From Rhizobium freirei PRF 81 (GTDB lineage Bacteria; Pseudomonadota; Alphaproteobacteria; Rhizobiales; Rhizobiaceae): DNA of 64,000 nt. Positions 43,906-51,939 of the stretch are shown piece by piece. A model generated the notes under the pieces. That model had not been told where the DNA came from and made no database searches. It saw nothing but the letters and a program-made list of their open reading frames with translations. A program made the position numbers and the translations under genes. The first letter of the stretch is position 1, and every line of letters starts with the position of its first letter. The stretch spans positions 62,001-126,000 of the forward strand of contig NZ_AQHN01000054.1 of NCBI RefSeq assembly GCF_000359745.1, given 5' to 3'.

Positions 43906-44991
43906 TCAGCTGCCGATGCCAAGCTTCTTGCAGCCGTCGGCATAGCGGTCGATGCAGAGCTGGTCCGACGTCTGGATCGGCTTGCCATTGACGGCCTTGT
44001 CGATGATCTCGGCCTTGAGGTTTTCAGACGTGACCAATGCTGGCGTGAAAAGCTTGGTCGGCGTATCGAAGAGCTTCGTGTCGGCCTTCGGTGCCGAGCC
44101 GGAGAGCAACTCGATCGCGACATTGGCTGCTGCAGCTGCCACGATCTCGCTCGGCTTGGAGATGGTATTATACTGGTCGCCGGAAATGATGAGCTGCAGG
44201 CCGGCGATGGTCGCGTCGTTACCCGTCACCGGTGGCACCGGATCGAAGCCGGCAGCCTTGAAGGCCGCGACGGCGGCACCACCCGTACCGTCATTGGCGG
44301 CGACGACGCCGAGGATCTTCTTGCCGAAACGGGTGATCTGGCCGCTTGCCCATTGCTGCGCCTTCGGCGGCGCCCATTCCGGCGTGTCGAATTCCGCCAG
44401 CACCGGATAGCCGCCTTCGGCGAGACCGGCATGGATACCCTTCTTGATCAGGCCGGCGGCAGCATCGGTCGGCGAACCGTTGATTTCAAGGAGACCGCCG
44501 TCGCCAGCCTTCACACCTTTCGCTTTCAGGTGATCGACCAGCGACTTGGCGATCATCTTGCCGATCTCTTCATTGTTGAACGAGACATAGTAGTCGGCAG
44601 CAGCCGACGGGATCGGACGGTCATAGGCTATGACCTTCACGCCCTGGCTCTGCGCGAGCTTCACCAGCGAGGCGGCGGCCGTCGAATCCACCGGATCGAG
44701 CACGATTGCCTTCGCGCCCTGCGAGATCGCCGAGTTGAACTGCTGCTGCTGACGCGAGGCGTCGCCGTTGGCATTCTGATAGATGACCTTGCAGCCGGCG
44801 CAGAGCTTCTTCATCTCGGCCTGGAAGCCAGGGAAATCATGCTCTTCATAGCGAGTGGAACTCTGATCGGGCATCAGGAAGGCCACGGTCGCGTCAGTCA
44901 CCTTGGCGGATTGCGCAAAGGCGGAGGTGCCGGCCAGAAGGCCAGCGGCAAGCGCGGCTGCGCCGGCGATTTTCAGTGCGAAATGGTGCAT
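43906..44991 (-). CDS. CUT2 sugar ABC transporter substrate-binding protein
   Basis: The 361-residue periplasmic protein has a signal peptide (MHHFALKIAGAAALAAGLLAGTSAFA) and a type 1 periplasmic-binding (ribose/xylose) fold: VAFLMPDQSSTRYEEHDFPGFQAEMKKL, QGAKAIVLDPVDSTAAASLV and VVAANDGTGGAAVAAFKAAGF. The opening resembles XylF-type xylose-binding proteins. It delivers the ligand to the FrcA-like/XylH-like pair downstream. The 205-base gap to the AraC regulator should hold its promoter. Confidence 0.93.
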   Translation of the reverse strand: MHHFALKIAGAAALAAGLLAGTSAFAQSAKVTDATVAFLMPDQSSTRYEEHDFPGFQAEMKKLCAGCKVIYQNANGDASRQQQQFNSAISQGAKAIVLDPVDSTAAASLVKLAQSQGVKVIAYDRPIPSAAADYYVSFNNEEIGKMIAKSLVDHLKAKGVKAGDGGLLEINGSPTDAAAGLIKKGIHAGLAEGGYPVLAEFDTPEWAPPKAQQWASGQITRFGKKILGVVAANDGTGGAAVAAFKAAGFDPVPPVTGNDATIAGLQLIISGDQYNTISKPSEIVAAAAANVAIELLSGSAPKADTKLFDTPTKLFTPALVTSENLKAEIIDKAVNGKPIQTSDQLCIDRYADGCKKLGIGS

Positions 44992-45196
44992 TGGAATTTC
45001 TCCGTTCCAAATGGTAATGGTTTCCCTCGATCATCACGGCTGTCCGCACGCGATGCTCTTGTTTGATGCGTCGCCGGGAACGGTCGCCAGACCGAGGCGG
45101 CGGTAAATTTTGGACAAGCCTTCTCATTCGAGCGGCAAAAATGCCTGCCCGTTCGCTTGCCCTGAATTCTGTCTCTCCTCCCTGCCCTCCCTTTTG

Positions 45197-46081
45197 CTAG
45201 GCGGCCTCCACCGCGCGTGCGTGCTGTGCCAATAGCGATCTGAACCGGGAGGGCGCCATGCCCTTCTGATCCAGAAAACGCCGATTGAAGTTCGAGATAT
45301 TGTTGAAGCCTGCTGCAAAGCAGATGTCGGTGATCGTCATCTCAGCCTTGCTCATCAGCAGATGACAGGCGAAGTTGACGCGCAGTCGATTGACGTATTG
45401 CACCAGCGCCATGCCGGTATGGCGGCGAAAGCTGCGCGAAAAGGCGCTCGGGCTCTGGCCGGTGAGGTCAGCAAGATCGCCTTCACTGAACGGCTCGGTC
45501 AGATGCGCATTGATGTAAGCCAGCGCCTGGTTGACGCCCGCTGACATGAAGCCGGAGGGGTCCGGCTGATAGCCGGCGCTCGCGAGCGTGCACGTACCCT
45601 GAGCATTGCTCATTGCACTGAGAACGCTCATGAAGCGTTCGATGCGGCGAATACCCGTCGCCTCGACCAGTTCACCGAGGATGGGACCAACGATAGCAGC
45701 GGTTTCAGGCGTGAAGAGTGCGCCTCGGCGGCTCGTTTCCAACATGGGCGCGCAAGCCGACAGCTCCGGAAAGACACGGCTCGCCTCCGCCAGGAAGGAT
45801 TCGGAAAATTGCAGAACGCGGCAACGCAGGGGAAGCGTGACACCGGCCGGCACATCACTCACCCAGTTATGTGGCAGGTTGGGACCTGTCAGGACCAGAT
45901 TGCCCGGTTCGAACTCACCGATGAAGTCGCCGATGAAATACTGGCCGGTCGTCGCCACCACATGATGGATCTCGTACTCGGGATGAAAGTGCCAGCGGAC
46001 CGTGCGATAGGGATAGCCGTGTTCCCAGGCCTTGAAGGACTCGCCGCTGCCGATCGCAACCACTTCCAAATCGGGATTCAT
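45197..46081 (-). CDS. AraC-family transcriptional regulator (cupin sensor)
   Basis: The 294-residue regulator has an N-terminal AraC-type cupin ligand domain (about 20-140; WHFHPEYEIHHVVATTGQYFIGDFIGEFEPGNLVLTGPNLPHNW). Two C-terminal helix-turn-helices follow (about 190-290; FSEGDLADLTGQSPSAFSRSFRRHTG and MTITDICFAAGFNNISNFNRRF). It precedes the CUT2 operon on the same strand by 205 bases, so it is the probable activator of importer, dehydrogenase and kinase. The inducer should be the transported sugar or polyol. Confidence 0.92.
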   Translation of the reverse strand: MNPDLEVVAIGSGESFKAWEHGYPYRTVRWHFHPEYEIHHVVATTGQYFIGDFIGEFEPGNLVLTGPNLPHNWVSDVPAGVTLPLRCRVLQFSESFLAEASRVFPELSACAPMLETSRRGALFTPETAAIVGPILGELVEATGIRRIERFMSVLSAMSNAQGTCTLASAGYQPDPSGFMSAGVNQALAYINAHLTEPFSEGDLADLTGQSPSAFSRSFRRHTGMALVQYVNRLRVNFACHLLMSKAEMTITDICFAAGFNNISNFNRRFLDQKGMAPSRFRSLLAQHARAVEAA

Positions 46082-46390
46082 CAGCCAGCCTCCTTTCGCC
46101 CGTCCGCACGCTACTAGGGCTGCGGCGCCTCCTCCCAGAGGCCATAACGTCTTCTATGAGGCCAAATCTACGCCTTGCAGCACCCTGCCGCTACTACGCC
46201 TTGTACGCTCAACCAATACTTTTTTGACAAGAGGGGCGGCTTATTTGGTCGAATGTGCAGTGCGGGATGGGCACTGCGATGCGGAAGCATTGATATCCGG
46301 CGCAGAGCGCAGAGAGTTCGGCCTGGAACTGACGAGGACCTACAGCCGACGCACCGCTGGTCAGCCGCCAGTATCGGTCCGCTGGTTTCG
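46082..46390. other. Intergenic region upstream of the AraC gene
   Basis: No gene was found on either strand. A minus-strand TTGTCA at about 46224-46229 followed by AT-rich DNA could be the AraC gene promoter. Nothing else was recognised. Confidence 0.35.
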
Positions 46391-46498
46391 TTATTTCTTC
46401 TTCCCTTGATCGTGATGCCACTTGATGGCGAAGAACATGCCCGTGCCTAACACGAGAACCTTGAACAGAATGAAGACTATAGGGAACCAATCCACCAT
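46391..46498 (-). CDS. 35-residue single-pass membrane protein
   Basis: Minus-strand translation gives MVDWFPIVFILFKVLVLGTG, then MFFAIKWHHDQGKKK. This is a short N-terminal tail, one hydrophobic helix of about 20 residues, then a His/Lys-rich cytoplasmic end that fits the positive-inside rule. A GGAAA site lies about 9 bases before the ATG at 46498. It is too short for routine gene callers. Its position between the AraC and DUF983 genes on the same strand gives no functional hint. Confidence 0.65.
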   Translation of the reverse strand: MVDWFPIVFILFKVLVLGTGMFFAIKWHHDQGKKK

Positions 46499-46700
46499 TT
46501 TGAATATTTCCAGGCTATTACTTGACACTATCTATCGTGAGGAGCACCACCTCAAAACTGCTGCTTCAGCAGCTTCATTTTTTGTTCAAACCATCGTCGA
46601 ATCCAACTTCGGTCATCACATTCCCATCCATACGGTATGAGTGGTGCCATCATCCATCTCGCCGCAGCCGTCATCAATTCAAGATGAATCCCCACAGACC

Positions 46701-47105
46701 TTAGCTCGCTGAGTGCGGCGCCCCGGTTTCCGGCAGGCGGACGAGCTTGCCTTCCTCGGCCTTGTAGAAATATTGGCTCGCAACCAACCAGCCTTTGAGC
46801 GGCCGCAACGGTGGAATGCAGGTCGCCAGCATGAACGGCCCCGTCACCAGGAACTGAACCCAGACCGGAGCGGAGAACGCAACCTCCAGCCAGACACCGA
46901 GCAGGACGCTTGGAATACAGGCAAAGCAGATGACGAAGAATGCGGGTCCATCGGCCGGATCGGCGAAGGAATAGTCCAAGCCACATGCCTCGCATTGTTT
47001 GCGCAAAGTCAGAAATCCATCGAACATGCGCCCCTGGCCGCAGCGCGGGCAACGGCAGCGAAGGCCGGTCTGCAACGGGCTTAGCGGAGGATAGTCGGTA
47101 TCCAT
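46701..47105 (-). CDS. DUF983 family membrane protein
   Basis: The protein has about 134 residues and opens with two CxxC zinc-ribbon pairs (RCRCPRCGQGRMF and CEACGLDY), followed by FADPADGPAFFVICFACIPSVLLGVWLEVAFSAP and two to three helices. This is the complete DUF983 pattern. Relatives are often near cytochrome oxidase genes, but the family role is unknown. The ATG at 47105 was preferred to the in-frame 47144. Upstream DNA has repeated GCATTCAAT-like words that may bind the neighbouring MocR protein. Confidence 0.88.
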   Translation of the reverse strand: MDTDYPPLSPLQTGLRCRCPRCGQGRMFDGFLTLRKQCEACGLDYSFADPADGPAFFVICFACIPSVLLGVWLEVAFSAPVWVQFLVTGPFMLATCIPPLRPLKGWLVASQYFYKAEEGKLVRLPETGAPHSAS

Positions 47106-47140
47106 GGCGATCTCGCTTTCAAATGAAGACCATCGAAGAT

Positions 47141-47272
47141 GCATTCAATGGTCATATTGCTTGCATTCAATATAGATACAATAGAAGCAATATGCGAGTC
47201 CATTCGCCAGAATGACGCAGCAGATTAAGACCAGATGTGTCGATGCAGAAATGCAGTCATTATGCATACAAT
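47141..47272. promoter_or_regulatory. Repeated GCATWCAAT words upstream of DUF983
   Basis: GCATTCAAT occurs at 47141-47149 and 47163-47171 (22 bases apart, two helical turns) and GCATACAAT at 47264-47272. A related TGCAACAATAT lies on the minus strand at 48756-48766, upstream of the MocR gene itself. MocR proteins bind direct repeats, so these may be its sites; this is inferred. Confidence 0.4.
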
Positions 47273-47295
47273 ATGAGCGCCGAACGTCGTAGCAC

Positions 47296-48699
47296 CTAGA
47301 AGACGGAGGCGGCCATCTCCGGTGGGCCTTCCAGCGCATGCGCCATGAAGTCCAGAGCACCTTTCAGCCTGTCGCGGCCAATAGGCCCACCGAGGCAAAT
47401 CCGGACGGCCTCGGGTGCAGGACCCTCGACGGTAAAGGCGTCGCTTGCCACGACGCCAATGCCCGAATTGCGTACATGGTTGGAGAAGGTAGATCGGGTC
47501 CAGCCATCGGTCAGCGGCAGCCAAATATTGAAGCTGATCGGATCGGCCTGATAGCTGCCGGCTGGAAATGCGCTTGCGACCATCGACTGCCGCACCGCAG
47601 CCTCCGTCCTTATGAAACGCAGGATAGCATCGGCCGTGCCATCTTCAATCCAGCGCGTCGCCAGCGCCATAGTAACGGGCGACGCCATAACATTGCCGGT
47701 CCGCATGGCGCTGACGAATGGCCAGACCGCCTTGCCTTCCGGCACAACCGTACAGGCGAGACGGAGGCCTGCTCCGATGCATTTGGCAAGGCCTCCAATA
47801 TGCCAGGTCAGATCCGGAGCGATCGCCGCAATCGGCTGCGGCCCATGCGAAGGAATAAATCCATAGGCATCGTCCTCCACGATGGGCACCTGATATCGAC
47901 GTGCAACCGCGGCAATCTCCCGTCGACGCCCCTCCGGAATGGTCAATGTCAGTGGATTTTGCAGTGTCGGATTGAGGTAAAGCGCCTTCGGGCGCGTCTT
48001 TTCACAGGCCGCGGCAAAGGCATCCGGCAAAATGCCCTGCTCGTCCATCGCCAGGCCGACAAGATTGAGACGCAGTTGCGCGGCGATCGAACGCATGCCG
48101 GCATAGGTGACATTTTCGGAAAGCACCACGTCACCCGGCCTTGCGAGCAAGCCGAAAATCGCAAGCAACGTCGGATGCGCTCCTGGCGTGATGAAAATAC
48201 GCTCCGGCGGCGGCGTCAGACCGCGGCGACCGAGCCAGACGGCGGCGGCCTCCCTGTCCATGCCCGAGCCGCCAAAATCCTGATAGCGCAGCAGCGAAAC
48301 GAGATTGGCCGCCACGGCCGACATACCTTCGCGCATACGGGCGATGATCTCCGGATCCGTGACATCAGGTGGCAAATTCATCGAGAAGTCGACTGCCGAT
48401 GCGCGGCGCGGATCGGGCGTCAGATCGGAAACGAAACCGCCGCGCTCCGCGCCAGTGCTACCGGTCACGAAGGTACCGCGACCGACATGCGAGTCCACCA
48501 GCCCGCGCTTCTGGGCTTCGACATAGCCCCGCGCCACCGTGGTGAAATCGACACCGAGGCGTTTGGCAAGCTCGCGCTGCGGCGGCAGCCTGTCGCCGGC
48601 AACCAGGACGCCGCTGCGCAAATCCATCTCGATCAAGTCGGCGATGGCGATATAGCGGGGATTTGCGGAACGGCTGAGGTCGGGATGCCAGTTCTTCAT
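47296..48699 (-). CDS. MocR-family (GntR/aminotransferase fusion) transcriptional regulator
   Basis: The 467-residue fusion has an N-terminal GntR winged helix-turn-helix (about 10-80; LPPQRELAKRLGVDFTTVARGYVEAQKRGLVDSHVGRGTFV). A fold-type I aminotransferase-like domain follows (about 110-460) with YLNPTLQNPLT, IVEDDAYGF and the PLP-lysine region HIGGLAKCIGAGLRLACTV. MocR proteins use bound PLP-amino-acid adducts to control nearby genes, often those of pyridoxal or amino-acid metabolism. The only close downstream gene is DUF983. Upstream is a 250-base gap to the cyd operon end. Confidence 0.9.
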   Translation of the reverse strand: MKNWHPDLSRSANPRYIAIADLIEMDLRSGVLVAGDRLPPQRELAKRLGVDFTTVARGYVEAQKRGLVDSHVGRGTFVTGSTGAERGGFVSDLTPDPRRASAVDFSMNLPPDVTDPEIIARMREGMSAVAANLVSLLRYQDFGGSGMDREAAAVWLGRRGLTPPPERIFITPGAHPTLLAIFGLLARPGDVVLSENVTYAGMRSIAAQLRLNLVGLAMDEQGILPDAFAAACEKTRPKALYLNPTLQNPLTLTIPEGRRREIAAVARRYQVPIVEDDAYGFIPSHGPQPIAAIAPDLTWHIGGLAKCIGAGLRLACTVVPEGKAVWPFVSAMRTGNVMASPVTMALATRWIEDGTADAILRFIRTEAAVRQSMVASAFPAGSYQADPISFNIWLPLTDGWTRSTFSNHVRNSGIGVVASDAFTVEGPAPEAVRICLGGPIGRDRLKGALDFMAHALEGPPEMAASVF

Positions 48700-48901
48700 T
48701 TCAATGCTCCGGAATCGGGATCGGACGGGAATGAAACCTATCCAACATTGATGGTATATTGTTGCACACCGCTCAAGTCATATAAAATGCCATCTGCAGT
48801 TTGATCACGGCACGACCATTTTCCGCGGCAGAGGTCGCGCTGGCGAAAATTGAATGCAGCCAATCCGGGATTGATTGTCCTAATCTGAGAGCTTGAACAA
48901 G

Positions 48902-48931
48902 ACGACACGCCGGGGAAAAGCGGCGTGTCGT
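48902..48931 (-). terminator. Stem-loop after cydX
   Basis: ACGACACGCCG (48902-48912) and CGGCGTGTCGT (48921-48931) form a perfect 11-base stem 28 bases past the cydX stop. The following minus-strand bases (CTTGTTC) are only mildly T-rich, so it may end or protect the cyd mRNA. Confidence 0.6.
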
Positions 48932-48958
48932 ATTCTCAAGCAAGGCCGGCAGCAGAAA

Positions 48959-49084
48959 TCATTTCCCCTGCTTGCGGGCAGCCTTCTCTTTGGCTTGATC
49001 GTCGACGAGCTCGTACCACATGGCATTGAGGACGGCGAAAGCCGCGGCCAGCGGGAAACCGAGGAGCCAGGCGAAGTACCACAT
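48959..49084 (-). CDS. cydX: Cytochrome bd oxidase small subunit CydX
   Basis: The 41-residue single-helix protein reads MWYFAWLLGFPLAAAFAVLN, then AMWYELVDDQAKEKAARKQGK. It is a typical CydX/YbgT, with the conserved WYFaWilG start and late Glu-rich tail. CydX binds CydA and is required for a stable, heme-loaded cytochrome bd complex. It follows cydB by 18 bases in the same operon. A GGAGATTTCGC site precedes the ATG at 49084. Confidence 0.95.
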   Translation of the reverse strand: MWYFAWLLGFPLAAAFAVLNAMWYELVDDQAKEKAARKQGK

Positions 49085-49102
49085 GCGAAATCTCCTTGAA
49101 GG

Positions 49103-50257
49103 TTAGTAGGCGTGGCCGCCCTTGTCGTTGACCATCTCCGCATCGACCTTGCCCCATAGCACCCGATAGACCCAGGCGGTGTAGGCGATCACGATCGGCA
49201 GGAAGATGATGGTGACGACGAGCATGATGAACAGAGTCATGTGACTGGACGACGCATCCCACACCGTCAGGCTGGACCGCGGGTCCAAGGACGATGGCAG
49301 GATGAAGGGAAACATCGACAAACCCACCGTCGAGATGATGCCGAAGATGGCGAGCTTGCTGGACAGCAGCACTGCAATCTCACGCCGGCCCAGCGTGGCG
49401 AGCAAGGCCGTTGCCGCGCCGACAAAGCCGAGAACCGGCGCGATCACCATCCAGGGATGCGCGCCATAATTGACAAGCCAGGCCCCATGGCTGTGCTCGG
49501 CCGTCTTCAACAGCGGATTGGAAGGTCCGGCCGTGTCGATGGCGCTGGAAATACGGTAGCCGTCGATCCCCATCCAGAGAATGAGACCGCCAAGGGCAAA
49601 GAGCGCGATCACGATGAGCGCGGCAAGGCTGCCATAGCGACGGGCACGCTCCGCAACGATCCCTTCGGCCTTGACCTGGAGCCAGGCCGCGCCGTGCATG
49701 ACCAGCATGGCAACCGATAGAAGGCCGCAGAGAAGCGCATAAGGGTTCAGCAGCGCGAAGAAGGATCCTTCGTAATAGATGCGCATGTCGTCGTCGAAGC
49801 GGAACGGCACGCCCTGCAGCACATTGCCGACCGCCACGCCGAAGATCAGCGAGGGAACGAAACCGCCGATGAACAGCGCCCAGTCCCAGCCGGCCTTCCA
49901 TGCAGCGCTATCGCGCTTGGAGCGATATTTGAACGCCACAGGCCGCAGGATCAGCGCGAACAGGATGGCAAACATGGCGAGATAGAAGCCTGAGAAGGCG
50001 ACCGCATAGAGCGGCGGCCAGGCGGCGAAGATGGCGCCGCCGCCGAGGATCAGCCAGACCTGATTGCCTTCCCAGGTCGGGCCGATCGAGTTGATGGCGA
50101 TGCGGCGCTCCGTATCCGTCTTGGCGACAAAGGGAAGAAGCGTGCCGACGCCGAGGTCGAAACCATCGGTCACGGCAAAGCCGATCAGCAGCACGCCGAG
50201 CAGCAGCCACCAGATGATGCGCAGGGTCTCGTAGTCGATCAATTCATGCAGGATCAT
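49103..50257 (-). CDS. cydB: Cytochrome d ubiquinol oxidase subunit II CydB
   Basis: The 384-residue membrane protein has about nine helices. Conserved blocks are IIWWLLLGVLLIGFAVTDGFDLGVGTLLPFVAKTDTERRIAINSIGPTWEGNQVWLILGGGAIFAAWP at the N-terminus and SLTVWDASSSHMTL near the end. It forms the heterodimer with CydA that oxidises ubiquinol and reduces O2 at low oxygen. I chose the ATG at 50257 because GGAG lies 8 bases upstream; an in-frame GTG at 50266 overlaps the cydA stop. Confidence 0.97.
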   Translation of the reverse strand: MILHELIDYETLRIIWWLLLGVLLIGFAVTDGFDLGVGTLLPFVAKTDTERRIAINSIGPTWEGNQVWLILGGGAIFAAWPPLYAVAFSGFYLAMFAILFALILRPVAFKYRSKRDSAAWKAGWDWALFIGGFVPSLIFGVAVGNVLQGVPFRFDDDMRIYYEGSFFALLNPYALLCGLLSVAMLVMHGAAWLQVKAEGIVAERARRYGSLAALIVIALFALGGLILWMGIDGYRISSAIDTAGPSNPLLKTAEHSHGAWLVNYGAHPWMVIAPVLGFVGAATALLATLGRREIAVLLSSKLAIFGIISTVGLSMFPFILPSSLDPRSSLTVWDASSSHMTLFIMLVVTIIFLPIVIAYTAWVYRVLWGKVDAEMVNDKGGHAY

Positions 50258-50262
50258 GGTAG

Positions 50263-51861
50263 TCACTCCGCAGCCGGAACGAGGTTTTCGGAAATCAGCT
50301 TGGCCTCGGGCTCTTCGTCCGGTCCCGGCCCCTTGCGGATCGCCTTGATCATCAGCGTCATCTCGATGACGATGAGGGCGGTGTAGAGTGTCGCAAAGCC
50401 GAGAATGGTCAGGAGCACGGTGCCGGCGCCGAGATTGGAGACGGCCGCCGCCGTCGGCAGCACGCCTTCAATGACCCAAGGCTGGCGACCGAATTCGGCA
50501 ACCACCCAGCCGAGCTCGATCGCGACCCAGGGCAGCGGGATCGCAAGGACAGCAATCCTGAGCAGCAGAGGATATCGGTCAAGCTTCCGCCGCGCCGAGA
50601 GCCAGAAGAACACCGTCATCAGCAGGATGAAGAACATGCCGAGCCCGACCATGGTCCGGAAGGACCAGAAGAGCGTCGGCACATGCGGAATGGTGTCGCG
50701 CGCGGCCTGTGCGATCTGCTCTTCGGTCGCCTGACGTGGATCGTTGACATAGCGCTTGAGCAGCAGCGCATAGCCGAGCTGATGGCCGATATCCTCGAAA
50801 GAGGAGCGCGCCTCGGCGGCGACATCCTGTGACGTCGAGTTGGGCGCTGCCTGCTTTGCCGCGCGGATCTTCGTCAGCGCATCATAGGCCTTGATACCCT
50901 GGCGGATATTGTCCTTGGCTTCCGCTTCGAGCTTGTCGATGCCGGGGATCTCGGTCGTCAGCGACCGGGTGCCGATCAGGCCCATGACCCATGGAATATG
51001 CACGGCATAATGGGTTTCGCGCGCCTGCTGATCCGGGAAGCCGAAGGCGGTGAAGGCGGCCGGCGCCGGCTCGGTCTTCCACATGCCCTCGATCGCGGCG
51101 AGCTTCATTTTCTGATGTTCCGTCGTCAGGTAGCCGCTCTCGTCGCCGAGCACGACCACAGACAGCGCCGAGGCGAGGCCGAAGGAGGCTGCAACCGTCA
51201 TCGACCGCTTCGCCAGCTCGACGCTACGGCCCTTGAGAAGATACCAGGCAGAGACGCCGAGAACGAAGACGGAGGCACAGACGTAGCCGGCAGAAACGGT
51301 ATGGACGAATTTCGCCTGTGCCACCGGGTTGAAGACGACATCGAAGAAGCTGACGATCTCCATGCGCGTGGTCTGCGGGTTGAGCGCCGAACCCACCGGG
51401 TTCTGCATCCAGCCATTGGCGATCAGGATCCAGAGCGCCGAGAAGTTCGAGCCGAGCGCAACCGCCCAGGTGGCGACCAGATGCCCGACCTTCGACAGCC
51501 GATCCCAGCCGAAGAAGAACAGGCCGACGAAAGTCGCCTCCAGGAAGAAGGCCATCAGACCTTCGATCGCCAGGGGCGCGCCGAAAATATCGCCGACATA
51601 ATAGCTGTAGTAGCTCCAGTTCATGCCGAACTGGAATTCCATCACAAGGCCGGTGGCGACCCCGAGGACGAAATTGATGCCGAAGAGCGTCCCCCAGAAC
51701 TTCGTCATTTGCCGCCATATCTGGCGGCCGGTCATGACATAGGTCGTTTCCATGATGGCAAGCAGCACGGACAGGCCGAGCGTCAGCGGCACGAACAAGA
51801 AATGATACAGCGCCGTCATGGCAAACTGCAGGCGCGACAGCGCCACGATATCGAGTTCCAT
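50263..51861 (-). CDS. cydA: Cytochrome d ubiquinol oxidase subunit I CydA
   Basis: The 532-residue subunit carries hemes b558, b595 and d. The N-terminal LSRLQFAMTALYHFLFVPLTLG holds the b595 His20. A long Q-loop (PGIDKLEAEAKDNIRQGIKAYDALTKI, about 290-345) marks the E. coli-like long-Q-loop class, and the GRQPW motif (VVAEFGRQPWVIEGVLPT) follows. The start at 51861 was taken because GGGAGAAAGACT precedes it; the in-frame 51936 start adds 25 implausible residues. It is the third gene of cydDCABX. Confidence 0.97.
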   Translation of the reverse strand: MELDIVALSRLQFAMTALYHFLFVPLTLGLSVLLAIMETTYVMTGRQIWRQMTKFWGTLFGINFVLGVATGLVMEFQFGMNWSYYSYYVGDIFGAPLAIEGLMAFFLEATFVGLFFFGWDRLSKVGHLVATWAVALGSNFSALWILIANGWMQNPVGSALNPQTTRMEIVSFFDVVFNPVAQAKFVHTVSAGYVCASVFVLGVSAWYLLKGRSVELAKRSMTVAASFGLASALSVVVLGDESGYLTTEHQKMKLAAIEGMWKTEPAPAAFTAFGFPDQQARETHYAVHIPWVMGLIGTRSLTTEIPGIDKLEAEAKDNIRQGIKAYDALTKIRAAKQAAPNSTSQDVAAEARSSFEDIGHQLGYALLLKRYVNDPRQATEEQIAQAARDTIPHVPTLFWSFRTMVGLGMFFILLMTVFFWLSARRKLDRYPLLLRIAVLAIPLPWVAIELGWVVAEFGRQPWVIEGVLPTAAAVSNLGAGTVLLTILGFATLYTALIVIEMTLMIKAIRKGPGPDEEPEAKLISENLVPAAE

Positions 51862-51939
51862 AGTCTTTCTCCCACCCCTACGGTGTGTCTGACGGGAATG
51901 CGGCGCCATTCGACGCGCCGCGGGCATGCTGCTCACTCC

